Assembly (NCBI RefSeq): GCF_023073335.1
Contig: NZ_JADPJG010000003.1
Coordinates: forward strand, 99,789-163,788
Reading direction: 5' to 3'
Length of the DNA stretch: 64,000 nucleotides
Source: Bradyrhizobium sp. 21
GTDB taxonomy: Bacteria; Pseudomonadota; Alphaproteobacteria; Rhizobiales; Xanthobacteraceae
A model generated the notes under the pieces. The model worked only from the letters and a program-made list of their open reading frames with translations, was not told where the DNA came from and made no database searches. The translations under genes and the position numbers were made by a program. Shown here piece by piece: positions 16,265-25,390 of this stretch; the stretch's first letter is position 1; every line of letters starts with the position of its first letter.

Positions 16265-18205
16265 ATGCCATTGACCATGGCCCAAGGAATGAAGCGCCTC
16301 GGGACGCCGATCGCGGCGGTACTCGGCGTCGCGCTGATGGCCCTGATCGCGACCTCCTGGCTTATCAACCGCGACGCGCTGCGCCAGGCGGTGGAAACGC
16401 AGATCCGCAACGTCACCGGGCTCGAGCTCAGTTTCGAAGGCACGATCGACATTTCATTGCTGCCGGCAAGCTACATCTCCTTTCATGACGTTGGCCTGAA
16501 GGGCGGCGGCACCAGCGATCCGGCGCTCCACGTCGACGTGCTCACCGCGAACCTGCGGCTGCTGCCGCTGCTGCTGCAGCGGTTCGAGATCGCCGACCTG
16601 ACGCTGCTGCGGCCGCGCATCCATGTCAGCCTGAAGCCGGACGGCGAAAGCAACTGGACGCCCTTCATCCAGACCATCGCACGCACCATGAAGCCCGGCG
16701 CCGAGAATCAGGTGTCGTTCTCCGAAATCCGGATCCAGGACGGCGTGCTCGATTACGAGGACGCCGCCACGCACGGCACCGAGAAGTTCGAGGACATCGA
16801 CCTGTCGCTGGCCTGGCCCTCGATCTCGCGCTCCTTTGCTGCGACCGGACAGTTCGACTGGCGCGGCGAACGGGTCGACGGCTCGATCAGCTTTTCCGAT
16901 TTCGTCGCCGCCCTCTCCGGCGAGCGATCGGGGTTGAAGGCGCGGATCGCGAGCGTCCCGCTCAAGCTCGCCTTCGACGGCAGCGTCGCCAACCGCACCA
17001 GCCCGATGATGGAGGGCACGCTCACCATCGACAGCCCGTCCTTGCGCAATGCACTGCGCTGGACCGGCCAGCCGCAGCCCGCCAGCGGCGGTTTCGGCCG
17101 CTTCGCGCTGAAGGCGCGCGCCAATGTCGTGGGTGCCTCGATCGCGCTCACCAACGTCAATGTCGAGCTCGACGGCAACACCGCCGAGGGCGTGATGACC
17201 TACGCCAATAACGGCCGGCAGACCCTGCAGGCAACGCTCGCCGCCGACGCACTCGACTTCACACCTTATATCTCGACCTTCCGCCTGCTCGCGAGCGGCG
17301 CGCGCGACTGGAACAGGCAGCTGTTCGATCTCAACGCCCTGTCGACCACCGACCTCGACATGCGGCTGTCGGCAGCCAAGCTGACGGTCGGGGCTTCGAA
17401 ACTCGGCCGCACCGCCATCGGCGCGAACCTGCGCAACGGCACGCTGGCGCTCTCGGTCGGCGAGGCCCAGGTCTATGGCGGCATTGCCAAGGGCTCGTTC
17501 GGCATCGCGCGCTCCGACACCGTCGCCGACATCAAGGCGCAATTCCAGTTCACCGACGTCGACCTCCAGGCCTGCGCCTCCGAGCTGTTCGGCCTCAACA
17601 AGCTGTCCGGCCGCGGCAACATCAACGTCTCGCTCCTCGCTTCCGGCTCGAGCCCGTTCGGCCTCGTGCAGTCGCTCGACGGCAGCGCCACCGTGATCGG
17701 GCATGACGGCGCGATCTCGGGCTTTAACGCCGAGCAGCTCCTGAAGCGGCTGGAGCGGCGGCCGCTGTCCGGCGGCGGTAATTTCCGCAACGGCTCCACC
17801 CCTTACGACACCCTCACCATCGCGGTGAAGTTCTCCGACGGCGTCGCCACCGCCGAGGACATCCGCGTCGAAGGGCCAGCGGCGAAGATCACGCTCACCG
17901 GCACCGCTTCGGTACCGACGCGCGAATATGACATGAAGGGCGTGGCCAGCCTCAACAGCGCCTCGGGCTTCGAATTGCCCTTCGTGGTGCAGGGCCCCTG
18001 GGACGATCCCCTGGTCTTCCCCGATCCGGAAAGCCTGATCCGCCGCTCGCCGGCCTCCGCGCCCCTGCTCGACATGCTGAAGGACCGCAAGGCGGGCGAC
18101 GCGGTGCGCTCCGCAATCGAGCGCATCACCGGCAGCGGAAAACGCTCCGCGCCGGCCGAATCGCCCACGGCGGAAAATGGCAAGGACGGCGCCAAGTCTA
18201 ATTAA
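16265..18205 (+). CDS. AsmA family outer-membrane biogenesis protein
   Basis: From ATG 16265 the product has 646 residues; other in-frame ATGs at 16277 and 16289 and a GTG at 16199 are possible, as no ribosome site is decisive. A single N-terminal membrane segment (PIAAVLGVALMALIATSWL) is followed by the AsmA signature NVTGLELSFEGTIDISLLP and a long, beta-rich periplasmic region. The end (LLDMLKDRKAGDAVRSAIER) is the helical tail seen in AsmA/TamB-like lipid-bridge proteins. It probably helps phospholipid transport or outer-membrane assembly. It stands alone. The stop codon lies within a small tandem repeat (18194-18238). Confidence 0.85.
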   Translation: MPLTMAQGMKRLGTPIAAVLGVALMALIATSWLINRDALRQAVETQIRNVTGLELSFEGTIDISLLPASYISFHDVGLKGGGTSDPALHVDVLTANLRLLPLLLQRFEIADLTLLRPRIHVSLKPDGESNWTPFIQTIARTMKPGAENQVSFSEIRIQDGVLDYEDAATHGTEKFEDIDLSLAWPSISRSFAATGQFDWRGERVDGSISFSDFVAALSGERSGLKARIASVPLKLAFDGSVANRTSPMMEGTLTIDSPSLRNALRWTGQPQPASGGFGRFALKARANVVGASIALTNVNVELDGNTAEGVMTYANNGRQTLQATLAADALDFTPYISTFRLLASGARDWNRQLFDLNALSTTDLDMRLSAAKLTVGASKLGRTAIGANLRNGTLALSVGEAQVYGGIAKGSFGIARSDTVADIKAQFQFTDVDLQACASELFGLNKLSGRGNINVSLLASGSSPFGLVQSLDGSATVIGHDGAISGFNAEQLLKRLERRPLSGGGNFRNGSTPYDTLTIAVKFSDGVATAEDIRVEGPAAKITLTGTASVPTREYDMKGVASLNSASGFELPFVVQGPWDDPLVFPDPESLIRRSPASAPLLDMLKDRKAGDAVRSAIERITGSGKRSAPAESPTAENGKDGAKSN

Positions 18206-18296
18206 GCCAAGTCCAATTGAGCGAAGTCCGACTGAGGACGGCGATCGTCCGGCCTTGCCCGACCATCGCGAATTGATCCGGCCGAATTGATGCGGC
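18194..18296. repeat. Two short tandem repeats at and after the asmA-family stop codon
   Basis: Three 15-bp units occur at 18194-18208, 18209-18223 and 18224-18238 (aagtctaattaagcc, aagtccaattgagcg, aagtccgactgaggа-like last unit). The first unit contains the stop codon. Two 14-bp units follow at 18269-18282 and 18283-18296 (cgaattgatccggc, cgaattgatgcggc). No coding or known element explains them. Confidence 0.8.
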
Positions 18297-18443
18297 GATT
18301 GGATCGATGCACGCATTAAGCATCTCCCTTCGCCCGACACCCCACGACCTAGGTCTGACAAGATGCCGCTAGATCGGCTGACGGCCATGCGCTAGTGTTT
18401 TATGCGACCGGTTAAAAACACCGGCCGTTTGAGGGAGAAAAAC

Positions 18444-19829
18444 GTGAAATCCAAGGTTATTGGCGCAGTATCACTGGCGGTCGCTGCGGCCGGGCTGTTT
18501 GCAGCCGCTGCACCCGCATTTGCGCAGCAGAAGACGATTACGGTCTGGTGGGGCAAGGGCTTCTACCGCTCCGAAGACGACGCGCTGCTCGACACGATCA
18601 AGAAGTTCGAAGCCAAGACCGGCATCAAGGTCGAATTGTCGCAGTACGCGATCCAGGACATGATTCCGAAGACGGTGGCCGCACTCGATTCAGGCACGGT
18701 GCCCGATGTTGCCTATTCCGACACCTACGACGTGCAGGTGCAGGGCAAGTGGGCCTATGAAGGCAAGCTCGAGGACCTCTCCGAGATCATGGAGCCGATC
18801 AAGGATCGGTTCGTGCAGAACACGCTGGATGCGTCGATCCTCTACAACGACGTCACCAAGAAGAAGGCCTATTACGGCTTCCCGCTGAAGCAGCAGAGCA
18901 TGCATGTCGAGATCTGGAACGACATGCTGGAGAAGGCCGGCTTCAAGCTCGCCGACATCCCGACGGACTGGGCGGGCTACTGGACATTCTGGTGCGACAA
19001 GGTGCAGCCGGGAATCCGCAAGGCCACGGGCCAGCGCATCTATGGCGTCGGCCAGCCGATGGGCGTCGAATCCACCGACGCCTTCCAGTCGTTCTACACC
19101 TTCATGGACGCCTACCACGTCAAGCTGGTCGACGACGACGGCAAGCTCACGGTCGACGATCCCAAGGTGCGCGAGAACCTGATCGGCGCGCTGAAGGACT
19201 ACACCGACACCTACATCAAGGGCTGCACGCCGCCGTCCTCAACGACCTGGAAGGATCCCGACAACAACGTCGCGTTCCACAACAAGACCATCGTGATGAC
19301 ACACAACTTCACGATCTCGATCGCGGCGAAGTGGTTCGAGGACTCCCAGAACCAGACGCTCACGCCCGAGCAGCGCGAAGCCGGCAAGAAGGCCTATGGC
19401 GAGGACATCATCACCGCGTCCTTCCCGAAGGCTCCGGACGGTTCGACGATTCGCTACCGCTCGGACGTCAAGACCGGGCTGGTCTTCTCCGTGGCCAAGA
19501 ACAAGGCCGAGGCCAAGCAGTTCATCGCCTTCCTGCTCCAGGAAGAGAACGTCCGCCCCTATATCGAGGGTGCGCTCGGCCGCTGGTTCCCGGTGACGAA
19601 GGAAAGCCAGGAGAGCCCGTTCTGGCAGGCCGACCGGCATCGCAAGGCGGTTTACGCGCAGTTCAAGGGCGGCACCGCCCCGTTCGACTTCACCAAGAAC
19701 TGGAAGTTCACCATCCTGAACAACGAGAACGTCTGGGCCAAGGCGATGAACCGCGTGGTCAGCGAGAAGGTGCCGGTGGACAAGGCGGTCGACGAACTGA
19801 TCGCCCGCATCAAGGCGGTCGCGGGCTGA
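18444..19829 (+). CDS. ABC transporter substrate-binding protein, family 1
   Basis: I choose GTG 18444, eight bases after GGGAG, because the protein then begins with a normal signal peptide (KSKVIGAVSLAVAAAGLFAA...AFAQQ); an ATG at 18402 would add 14 residues with no ribosome site. The 461-residue protein is a large family 1 (sugar-type) binding protein: KTITVWWGKGFYRSEDDALL, then TVPDVAYSDTYD and a C-terminal lobe with KNKAEAKQFIAFLL. Two permease genes follow, after a strong hairpin. The substrate is unknown; the size and sequence fit carbohydrate or glycerol-phosphate importers. Confidence 0.9.
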   Translation: MKSKVIGAVSLAVAAAGLFAAAAPAFAQQKTITVWWGKGFYRSEDDALLDTIKKFEAKTGIKVELSQYAIQDMIPKTVAALDSGTVPDVAYSDTYDVQVQGKWAYEGKLEDLSEIMEPIKDRFVQNTLDASILYNDVTKKKAYYGFPLKQQSMHVEIWNDMLEKAGFKLADIPTDWAGYWTFWCDKVQPGIRKATGQRIYGVGQPMGVESTDAFQSFYTFMDAYHVKLVDDDGKLTVDDPKVRENLIGALKDYTDTYIKGCTPPSSTTWKDPDNNVAFHNKTIVMTHNFTISIAAKWFEDSQNQTLTPEQREAGKKAYGEDIITASFPKAPDGSTIRYRSDVKTGLVFSVAKNKAEAKQFIAFLLQEENVRPYIEGALGRWFPVTKESQESPFWQADRHRKAVYAQFKGGTAPFDFTKNWKFTILNNENVWAKAMNRVVSEKVPVDKAVDELIARIKAVAG

Positions 19830-19859
19830 TCCCGGACTGCGATAAGGTTATATGCTAAT

Positions 19860-19885
19860 ACCGGTCGCGGCTCTCCGCGACCGGT
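19860..19885 (+). terminator. Strong hairpin between binding protein and permease genes
   Basis: ACCGGTCGCGG (19860-19870) pairs perfectly with CCGCGACCGGT (19875-19885) around a ctct loop. The following bases (tgctttcgg) hold only a short T-run. It lies 31 bp after the binding-protein stop and 22 bp before the first permease ATG. It probably reduces read-through or protects the upstream mRNA, giving more binding protein than permease. Confidence 0.75.
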
Positions 19886-19906
19886 TGCTTTCGGTGGGTA
19901 TGCGAT

Positions 19907-20779
19907 ATGGCGATCACACTTTCCGGCTCAGACACAATTTCGGCCCCTCCCCTGTCGGCGCGCCTGACCACGCAGCAGGTCTGGGGCATCTTGCTAATTG
20001 TGCCCTATCTCCTCGTCTTCCTGGCCTTCGTCGTCTATCCCGTCGGCTACGGGCTGTGGCTGGCGCGCAATCCGGCGAACTATGTCGCGCTGTACAACGA
20101 CCCGATCTTCGCGCGCGCCGCGGTCAACACGCTGATCTTCCTGGTCATCGGCATCAACGTGAAGATGCTGATCGCGCTGTTCCTGTCCGGCTTCTTCGCC
20201 CAGCAGCGCCCCTGGATCAAATGGCTGTCGGTGATCTTCATCCTGCCTTGGGCGGTGCCGTCGATCCCGACCATCCTGTCGGTCCGATTCATGCTCAATC
20301 CCGAATGGGGCATGGTCAACCATTTCATCTTCTCCCTCACCGGCGATGACGGCCCGAACTGGCTGAACGATCCGACGGTCGCGCTGACCATGGCGATCGC
20401 CGTGCATATCTGGAAGTCGCTGCCGTTCTGGACGCTGATCCTGCTGACCGGGCGGCTCGCGATCCCGCAGGATCTGTACGAGGCGTCCGAGGTCGACGGC
20501 GCCAGCCCCTGGCAGAAATTCCGCTTCATCACATGGCCGTCGATGCAGATGCTCTACGTCACCTGCACGCTGCTCTCGATGATCTGGACGCTCGGCGACT
20601 TCAACAGCGTCTATCTGCTCACTGGCGGCGGGCCGGCCGACCTCACACATGTGCTGTCGACACTCGGCATCCGCTATCTCCGGCTCGACCAGCTCTCGCT
20701 CGCGATGGCCTCCATCGTCTGCGCGATACCGCTCGTGCTGCCGCTGATGTACTTCATGATGAAACGGTTGTCGCGATGA
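19907..20779 (+). CDS. ABC transporter permease, MalF/UgpA type
   Basis: This 290-residue inner-membrane protein has six membrane segments and an EAA loop near residues 190-205 (YEASEVDGASPWQKFRF), in which EAS replaces EAA. It is the first permease of the importer served by the upstream family 1 binding protein. Its TGA overlaps the ATG of the second permease in an ATGA junction, so the two are translationally coupled. No ATPase gene follows; the polyamine-type ATPase at 23865-25037 is on the other strand and belongs to another system by its neighbours. Confidence 0.9.
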   Translation: MAITLSGSDTISAPPLSARLTTQQVWGILLIVPYLLVFLAFVVYPVGYGLWLARNPANYVALYNDPIFARAAVNTLIFLVIGINVKMLIALFLSGFFAQQRPWIKWLSVIFILPWAVPSIPTILSVRFMLNPEWGMVNHFIFSLTGDDGPNWLNDPTVALTMAIAVHIWKSLPFWTLILLTGRLAIPQDLYEASEVDGASPWQKFRFITWPSMQMLYVTCTLLSMIWTLGDFNSVYLLTGGGPADLTHVLSTLGIRYLRLDQLSLAMASIVCAIPLVLPLMYFMMKRLSR

Positions 20780-21627
20780 AGCTTCCCACCCTCCGCGAAG
20801 TTGGCACCGAAGCCAAGCTCCTGCTGATCGGCATCCCGGTCTTCATCTGGACCATGATTCCGATCTACCACATGTTCCTGTTCGCGATCTCACCGAAGGA
20901 GGACGCGTTCTCGGGCAAGCTGTGGCCGGATCATCCGACGCTGCACAACTTCCACATCGTGTTCTACCAGGAGCACTATTTCCTGCGCGACTTCTGGATC
21001 CAGTTCTGGAACTCGACTGTGATCGCCCTGGCCGCAGGCGCGCTGACCTTGTTCATCGCGACCGCCGCCGCATTCTCGATCTCGCGGCTTAAGGTGCCGG
21101 GCGGCCGCTGGGTGATGAATCTCGCGCTATTCACCTACTTCATCCCGGCGGCGTTCCTCGCCGTGCCGATGTACCGCACCATGGGCAATTACGGCCTGCT
21201 CAACAATCACTGGTCGCTGATCCTGGCCATGGTGACGATCGCCTCGCCTTACGCGATCTGGGTGCTGAAGCAGGCGTCCGACAAGCTGCCGGTCGAGCTC
21301 GACGAGGCCGCCGTGATGGACGGCGCGACCACGCTGCAGCTGTTCCGCCTGGTGTATGTGCCGCTGATGATGCCCTCCCTGGTCGCGATCGGCACCTATG
21401 CCGTGCTGCTAGCCTGGAACGAATATCTCTACGCGTTCCTGCTCTTGTCCAAGGACACCGACATCACACTGCCGGTCGCGCTCGGCAACTTCCTCGCCGC
21501 CGACGACTCGCCGTGGGAGCTGTTGATGACCACCGGCTTCATCTACGCGCTGCCGCCGGCCGCGGTCTATTACGCCTTCAAGCGCTACATGGTGGGCGGG
21601 CTCACGGCGGGTGCGGTGAAGTCCTAA
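20776..21627 (+). CDS. ABC transporter permease, MalG/UgpE type
   Basis: The 283-residue second permease begins at ATG 20776, overlapping the previous stop by four bases. The frame is open further upstream but that is a shadow of the preceding gene. It has six membrane segments and an EAA loop near 176-195 (LDEAAVMDGATTLQLFR). The C-terminus FKRYMVGGLTAGAVKS is the classical MalG-type ending. Its TAA and the TAG of the convergent membrane-protein gene share bases (ctaa), leaving no room for a terminator between them. Confidence 0.92.
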   Translation: MKLPTLREVGTEAKLLLIGIPVFIWTMIPIYHMFLFAISPKEDAFSGKLWPDHPTLHNFHIVFYQEHYFLRDFWIQFWNSTVIALAAGALTLFIATAAAFSISRLKVPGGRWVMNLALFTYFIPAAFLAVPMYRTMGNYGLLNNHWSLILAMVTIASPYAIWVLKQASDKLPVELDEAAVMDGATTLQLFRLVYVPLMMPSLVAIGTYAVLLAWNEYLYAFLLLSKDTDITLPVALGNFLAADDSPWELLMTTGFIYALPPAAVYYAFKRYMVGGLTAGAVKS

Positions 21628-22124
21628 ACATCGGCCGCGCTCTTGCGGCGATACGCGATCAGAAGCGCGATCGTCAAGCCGATGAAATAGCCGGCGGTCG
21701 CGCCCGAAATCGCGCGGCCGGCGATGAAGGCCAGCGCGCGATCGCCGGCATTGATCGCCGTGATCACGCCAACCGTGTACTGCAGAGAAAACACGACGAG
21801 ATTGCGGACCAGCGCAAACGCGCTGCCGGGACGAATGATCTCCCCGGTCGTGTGATCGACATCGAACGGACGCGGTGTCAGCACGCCGAGCGGCAATAGC
21901 GCCAGTGCGGCCGCGATCCAGGCGATCAGCGGCCACGTGCCGTCCTGATGTCCAAAGCCGATCCGTGAGACGCCCCAGACGATGAACACGGCAGGCACGA
22001 TGAGCGCGCGCCAGATCGGCGTCCTGCGCGGCTGCATCGCCTTGATGCCCTGCCAGACCAGATAGGCGAACAAGGTCCAGACCCAGAGCGGCGTATGGAC
22101 GAGGACCTGGTAGGTGAATATCAC
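21624..22124 (-). CDS. Uncharacterised four- to five-pass membrane protein
   Basis: The 166-residue protein starts at GTG 22124, five bases after GGGAG. Hydrophobic stretches cover most of it: VHTPLWVWTLFAYLVWQGI, ALIVPAVFIVWGVSRI, LIAWIAAALALLPLGVL, and a C-terminal pair ending in YFIGLTIALLIAYRRK. I do not assign a function. It lies 12 bp downstream of the PotI-type permease gene on the same strand and may be its last operon member, though membrane topology gives no direct link to transport. Its stop overlaps the convergent permease stop by three bases. Confidence 0.75.
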   Translation of the reverse strand: MIFTYQVLVHTPLWVWTLFAYLVWQGIKAMQPRRTPIWRALIVPAVFIVWGVSRIGFGHQDGTWPLIAWIAAALALLPLGVLTPRPFDVDHTTGEIIRPGSAFALVRNLVVFSLQYTVGVITAINAGDRALAFIAGRAISGATAGYFIGLTIALLIAYRRKSAADV

Positions 22125-22136
22125 AATGTCTCCCGT

Positions 22137-22949
22137 CTAAAGCGGCGCCGCGCTCTCGCCCTGCGAGCTCGACAATTTCGAGGCGAGCGAGGCGATGACG
22201 ATAACCACCGCGATCAGGGCGATCACCAGCGTGCAGATCGCGTTGATCTCGGGCTTCACGCCGAGCCGCACCTCCGAATAGATCCGGATCGGCAAGGTCG
22301 CCGAGCCCGGACCGGTCGTGAAGCTCGCGATCACGAGATCGTCCAAGGACAGTGTAAACGCCAGCATCCAGCCGGCGACGATTGCGGGCGCGATCAGCGG
22401 CAGCGTGACAGCGACGAACGCGCGCACCGGGTTGCAGCCGAGATCCATCGCCGCCTCCTCCAGCGAGCGGTCGAGCGAGCCGAGGCGGGACTGCACGACC
22501 ACGGCGACGAAGCACATCGTCAGCGTGGTGTGCGCGATCGTCACGGTCCAGAAGCCGCGCTCGGCGTTCAGCGCGACGAACAGCAGCAGCAGCGACAAGC
22601 CGGTGATCACCTCCGGCATCACCAGCGGCGCATAGAGCATGCCGGAGAACAGGGTGCGGCCGCGGAAGCGCTCGCCGCGCGACAGCGCCACGGCCGCGAG
22701 CGTGCCGAGCAGGGTGGCGATGGTCGCCGAGGAGGCCGCGACCCGCAGGCTCATCCAGGCCGCCTCGATCATGGCACGGTCGCCAAAGAACTCATGATAC
22801 CAGCGCAGCGACCAGCCGCCCCACACCGTCACCAGCCGCGAGGCGTTGAAGGAATAGATGACGAGGATGAGGATGGGCAGATAGAGGAACGCCAGCCCCA
22901 GCGCGAGCGAGGCGATGTTGAAGCGAGACAGGCGGGAGAGCTTGCGCAT
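22137..22949 (-). CDS. Polyamine-type ABC transporter permease, PotC/PotI type
   Basis: This 270-residue permease begins at ATG 22949, four bases after the stop of the preceding permease; a GTG directly upstream is also possible. It has six membrane segments, the PotC/PotI start (FNIASLALGLAFLYLPILIL) and an EAA loop (EEAAMDLGCNPVRAF) near 160-175. FNASRLVTVWGGWSLRWYHE is diagnostic for putrescine/spermidine-type permeases. With the PotH-type permease and the ATPase it forms a type I importer; the periplasmic binding protein (PotF) is not in this window. Exact substrate is inferred. Confidence 0.9.
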   Translation of the reverse strand: MRKLSRLSRFNIASLALGLAFLYLPILILVIYSFNASRLVTVWGGWSLRWYHEFFGDRAMIEAAWMSLRVAASSATIATLLGTLAAVALSRGERFRGRTLFSGMLYAPLVMPEVITGLSLLLLFVALNAERGFWTVTIAHTTLTMCFVAVVVQSRLGSLDRSLEEAAMDLGCNPVRAFVAVTLPLIAPAIVAGWMLAFTLSLDDLVIASFTTGPGSATLPIRIYSEVRLGVKPEINAICTLVIALIAVVIVIASLASKLSSSQGESAAPL

Positions 22950-22953
22950 CACC

Positions 22954-23868
22954 TCACCGCCCCTGCTCGAGTTGCCGGCGCTGCAGCCGTTCGTACAGCA
23001 GCAGTGGCACCAGCAGCACCACCAGCAGCACGATGGCCGCCGCGGAGGCGACCGGCCAGTCCTTGTTGGTGAAGAATTCGAGCCACAGCGTCTGGCCGAT
23101 CATCAGCGAATTCGAGCCGGCCAGAAGGTCGGGAATGACGAACTCACCGACGATCGGGATGAAGCAAAGCAGCACGCCGGCACCGACGCCGGGGAGCGAC
23201 AGCGGGAAGGTGACGAGCCAGAACACCTGCCAGGGCGGAGCGCCGAGATCGGAGGCCGCCTCCTCCAGCACCGGCTCCATTTTCGCGAGCGTGGCGTAGA
23301 GCGGCAGGATCATGAACGGCAGATAGGAATAGACGATGCCGATATACATCGCGCTGTCGGTGGAGAGCCACACCACAGGCTGGCTGACCAGATGCAGCGC
23401 CAGCAGGATCTGGTTGAGCAGGCCGTCATGCTGGAGAATGTTGATCCAGGCATAGATGCGGATCAGGAACGAGGTCCAGAACGGCACGATCACCAGCACC
23501 ATCGCCACCGCCTGCCAGCGCGTCGGCAGCCGCGCCATGCCGTAGGCGATGGGATAGCCGACCAGGAGCAGCAGCGCGGTTGCGGTGACGGCGACGGTGA
23601 GACTGCGCACATAGGCGAACACATAGATGTCGTCGGAGGCGAGCAGCCTGAAATTGTCGAGCGACAGCGCGGCAAAGGCGGCCCTCAGCGCCTCCCATCC
23701 CGCCGTCAGGTCGAACACCGGCTCGTAAGGCGGCTGCGCGATCGCGGTCTGCGACAGGCTGATCTTCAGCACAAAGCCGAACGGCACCAGGAAGAACAGC
23801 ACCATCCAGACATAGGGCGCGATCGCGGCAAGGCGAGCCGGTCGCGCGAAGATGCGACGCCCGCTCAT
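22954..23868 (-). CDS. Polyamine-type ABC transporter permease, PotB/PotH type
   Basis: The start ATG 23868 overlaps the ATPase stop as ATGA and gives 304 residues; the 12 extra upstream codons are within the ATPase gene. The protein has an N-terminal segment APYVWMVLFFLVPFGFVLKI, an EAA loop EEAASDLGAPPWQVFWLV near 200-220, and the PotB/PotH feature PIVGEFVIPDLLAGSNSLMI. It pairs with the PotI-type permease 4 bp downstream. The tight ATPase-permease-permease overlap shows one operon read on the minus strand. Confidence 0.92.
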   Translation of the reverse strand: MSGRRIFARPARLAAIAPYVWMVLFFLVPFGFVLKISLSQTAIAQPPYEPVFDLTAGWEALRAAFAALSLDNFRLLASDDIYVFAYVRSLTVAVTATALLLLVGYPIAYGMARLPTRWQAVAMVLVIVPFWTSFLIRIYAWINILQHDGLLNQILLALHLVSQPVVWLSTDSAMYIGIVYSYLPFMILPLYATLAKMEPVLEEAASDLGAPPWQVFWLVTFPLSLPGVGAGVLLCFIPIVGEFVIPDLLAGSNSLMIGQTLWLEFFTNKDWPVASAAAIVLLVVLLVPLLLYERLQRRQLEQGR

Positions 23869-25037
23869 GACGGCAGCACCACGCAATCGTCGGGCGTGAA
23901 CCAAGCGACGACATGCTGGTTCACGCTGTAGGCGTTGACGTCGAGGCGCGCGCTGTTGGCGACCGAAGCCTGCACCGTCCCGCCGGCATCGAGCTTCACT
24001 TTGTAGGTGGTGGTGCCGCCGAGATAGCAGATGTCGGCGATCACGCCGTCGAGCCGGTTGATCGCGGTTTCATGACCGGCCTCGCTCACGGGACCGCGGC
24101 GCGAGAGCTTGACCTTCTCAGGACGGATCGCAACCGCGAATTTTCCTGCACCGACAGGCTCGCGCGGCTCGTCCACAACCAGCGCGCCCGCATCACGCGT
24201 GCCAATGACCAGACGATGACCGTCGCGCAATTTGGACTCGCCGTCGAACAGATTGATGTCGCCGACGAACTCCGCGATCCAGCGCGAGCGCGGCGCCTCG
24301 TAGAGCTCGCGCGGGCTTGCGACCTGCGCGAGCTTGCCGTCCCTCATCACGCCGATCCGGCTCGCCATCGTCATCGCCTCTTCCTGGTCGTGGGTGACGA
24401 TGATGAAGGTCATGCCGAGCCGGCGCTGAAGCTCCATCAGCTCGCCCTGGGTGCTTTCGCGCAGCTTCTTGTCCAACGCTGCGAGCGGCTCATCGAGCAG
24501 GAGGAGTTGCGGGCGTCGCGCCAAAGCCCGCGCCAGCGCCACGCGCTGGCGCTGCCCCCCGGAGAGCTGGTCGGGCTTGCGCTTTTCCAGCCCCTCGAGC
24601 TTCACCAGCGCGACCATCTCGGCCACCCGGGTGGCAATGTCGGCGCGCGCCAGACGCGCGCGTTTCAGGCCGAAAGCGATGTTGTCGCGCACCGTGAGAT
24701 GCGGAAACAGCGCATAGTTCTGGAACATCATGTTGATCGGCCGCTCATGTGGTAGCGCCTGCGCGATGTCCTTGCCGCCGAGCAGGATGCGCCCCTCGTC
24801 AGGCGCCTCGAAGCCGGCGAGCATGCGCAGCAGCGTGGTCTTGCCGCAGCCGCTGGGCCCAAGCAGCGCGAAAAACTCGCCGGCCATGATGTCCAGCGAC
24901 ACGCCGTTCACGGCGCGGAAGGTCCCGAAGGTCTTGGCAACGCCCTCGATGCGCAGCAGCGGCTCGCCGGCCGCAGGAAGCGCACCCGCGCCGACCGTGT
25001 CCGCCGTGACGTCTGTTCTGGGCAACTCGTCCGTCAT
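23865..25037 (-). CDS. Polyamine-type ABC transporter ATP-binding protein, PotA/PotG type
   Basis: From ATG 25037 the protein has 390 residues; a TTG four codons upstream is less likely. Visible are Walker A (GPSGCGKTT), Q-loop ([14 protein letters not shown]), signature LSGGQRQR, Walker B ([12 protein letters not shown]) and the switch His (VTHDQEEAM), followed by a C-terminal TOBE domain ([15 protein letters not shown]). It energises polyamine uptake with the two permeases it overlaps. The first gene of the operon is this ATPase. It could in principle serve the neighbouring sugar-type importer as well, but MalK-type sequences differ from this PotA/PotG pattern. Confidence 0.93.
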   Translation of the reverse strand: MTDELPRTDVTADTVGAGALPAAGEPLLRIEGVAKTFGTFRAVNGVSLDIMAGEFFALLGPSGCGKTTLLRMLAGFEAPDEGRILLGGKDIAQALPHERPINMMFQNYALFPHLTVRDNIAFGLKRARLARADIATRVAEMVALVKLEGLEKRKPDQLSGGQRQRVALARALARRPQLLLLDEPLAALDKKLRESTQGELMELQRRLGMTFIIVTHDQEEAMTMASRIGVMRDGKLAQVASPRELYEAPRSRWIAEFVGDINLFDGESKLRDGHRLVIGTRDAGALVVDEPREPVGAGKFAVAIRPEKVKLSRRGPVSEAGHETAINRLDGVIADICYLGGTTTYKVKLDAGGTVQASVANSARLDVNAYSVNQHVVAWFTPDDCVVLPS

Positions 25038-25159
25038 GGTCCCCGCCAACCCCGATTCCGCCGCACGCTAGCGGCCGATCGTCCCTAGCTCAACTAGTTC
25101 GGAGCGGGCGTCCTAAATTGAGCTTCATGCGGGACGTCAAAAGGCGTATGATCACAGAC

Positions 25160-25390
25160 ATGACAAAGTTGCTGGATCAGGCCCTAGAGATCGCGCGCAG
25201 TCTGCCGGCAGACGCGCAGGACGACATTGCCAGGATCGTACTGCAACTGGCCGGCGCGGAGGCAACTGCTCCCGTCACCCTATCGGATGATGAAAGGTCA
25301 GCAATTGCCGTATCCAAAGAGGCGGCCCAGCGAGACGAATTTGCAACCGAGGCTCAGGTCCGCGCGGCTTGGGCCAAACACGGCCTGTGA
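25160..25390 (+). CDS. Antitoxin of a ParD-like/RelE-ParE module
   Basis: The 76-residue frame from ATG 25160 (MTKLLDQALEIARSLP) has two helical stretches and an acidic end (DEFATEAQVRAAWAKHGL) that should wrap a ParE-type toxin. ATG 25148 is four codons earlier and has AAGG before it, so it is an alternative start. The stop overlaps the toxin's GTG as GTGA, the usual translational coupling of type II modules. It appears intact while its toxin is frameshifted, so it may be a decaying remnant or a solo antitoxin acting on related modules. Confidence 0.8.
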   Translation: MTKLLDQALEIARSLPADAQDDIARIVLQLAGAEATAPVTLSDDERSAIAVSKEAAQRDEFATEAQVRAAWAKHGL

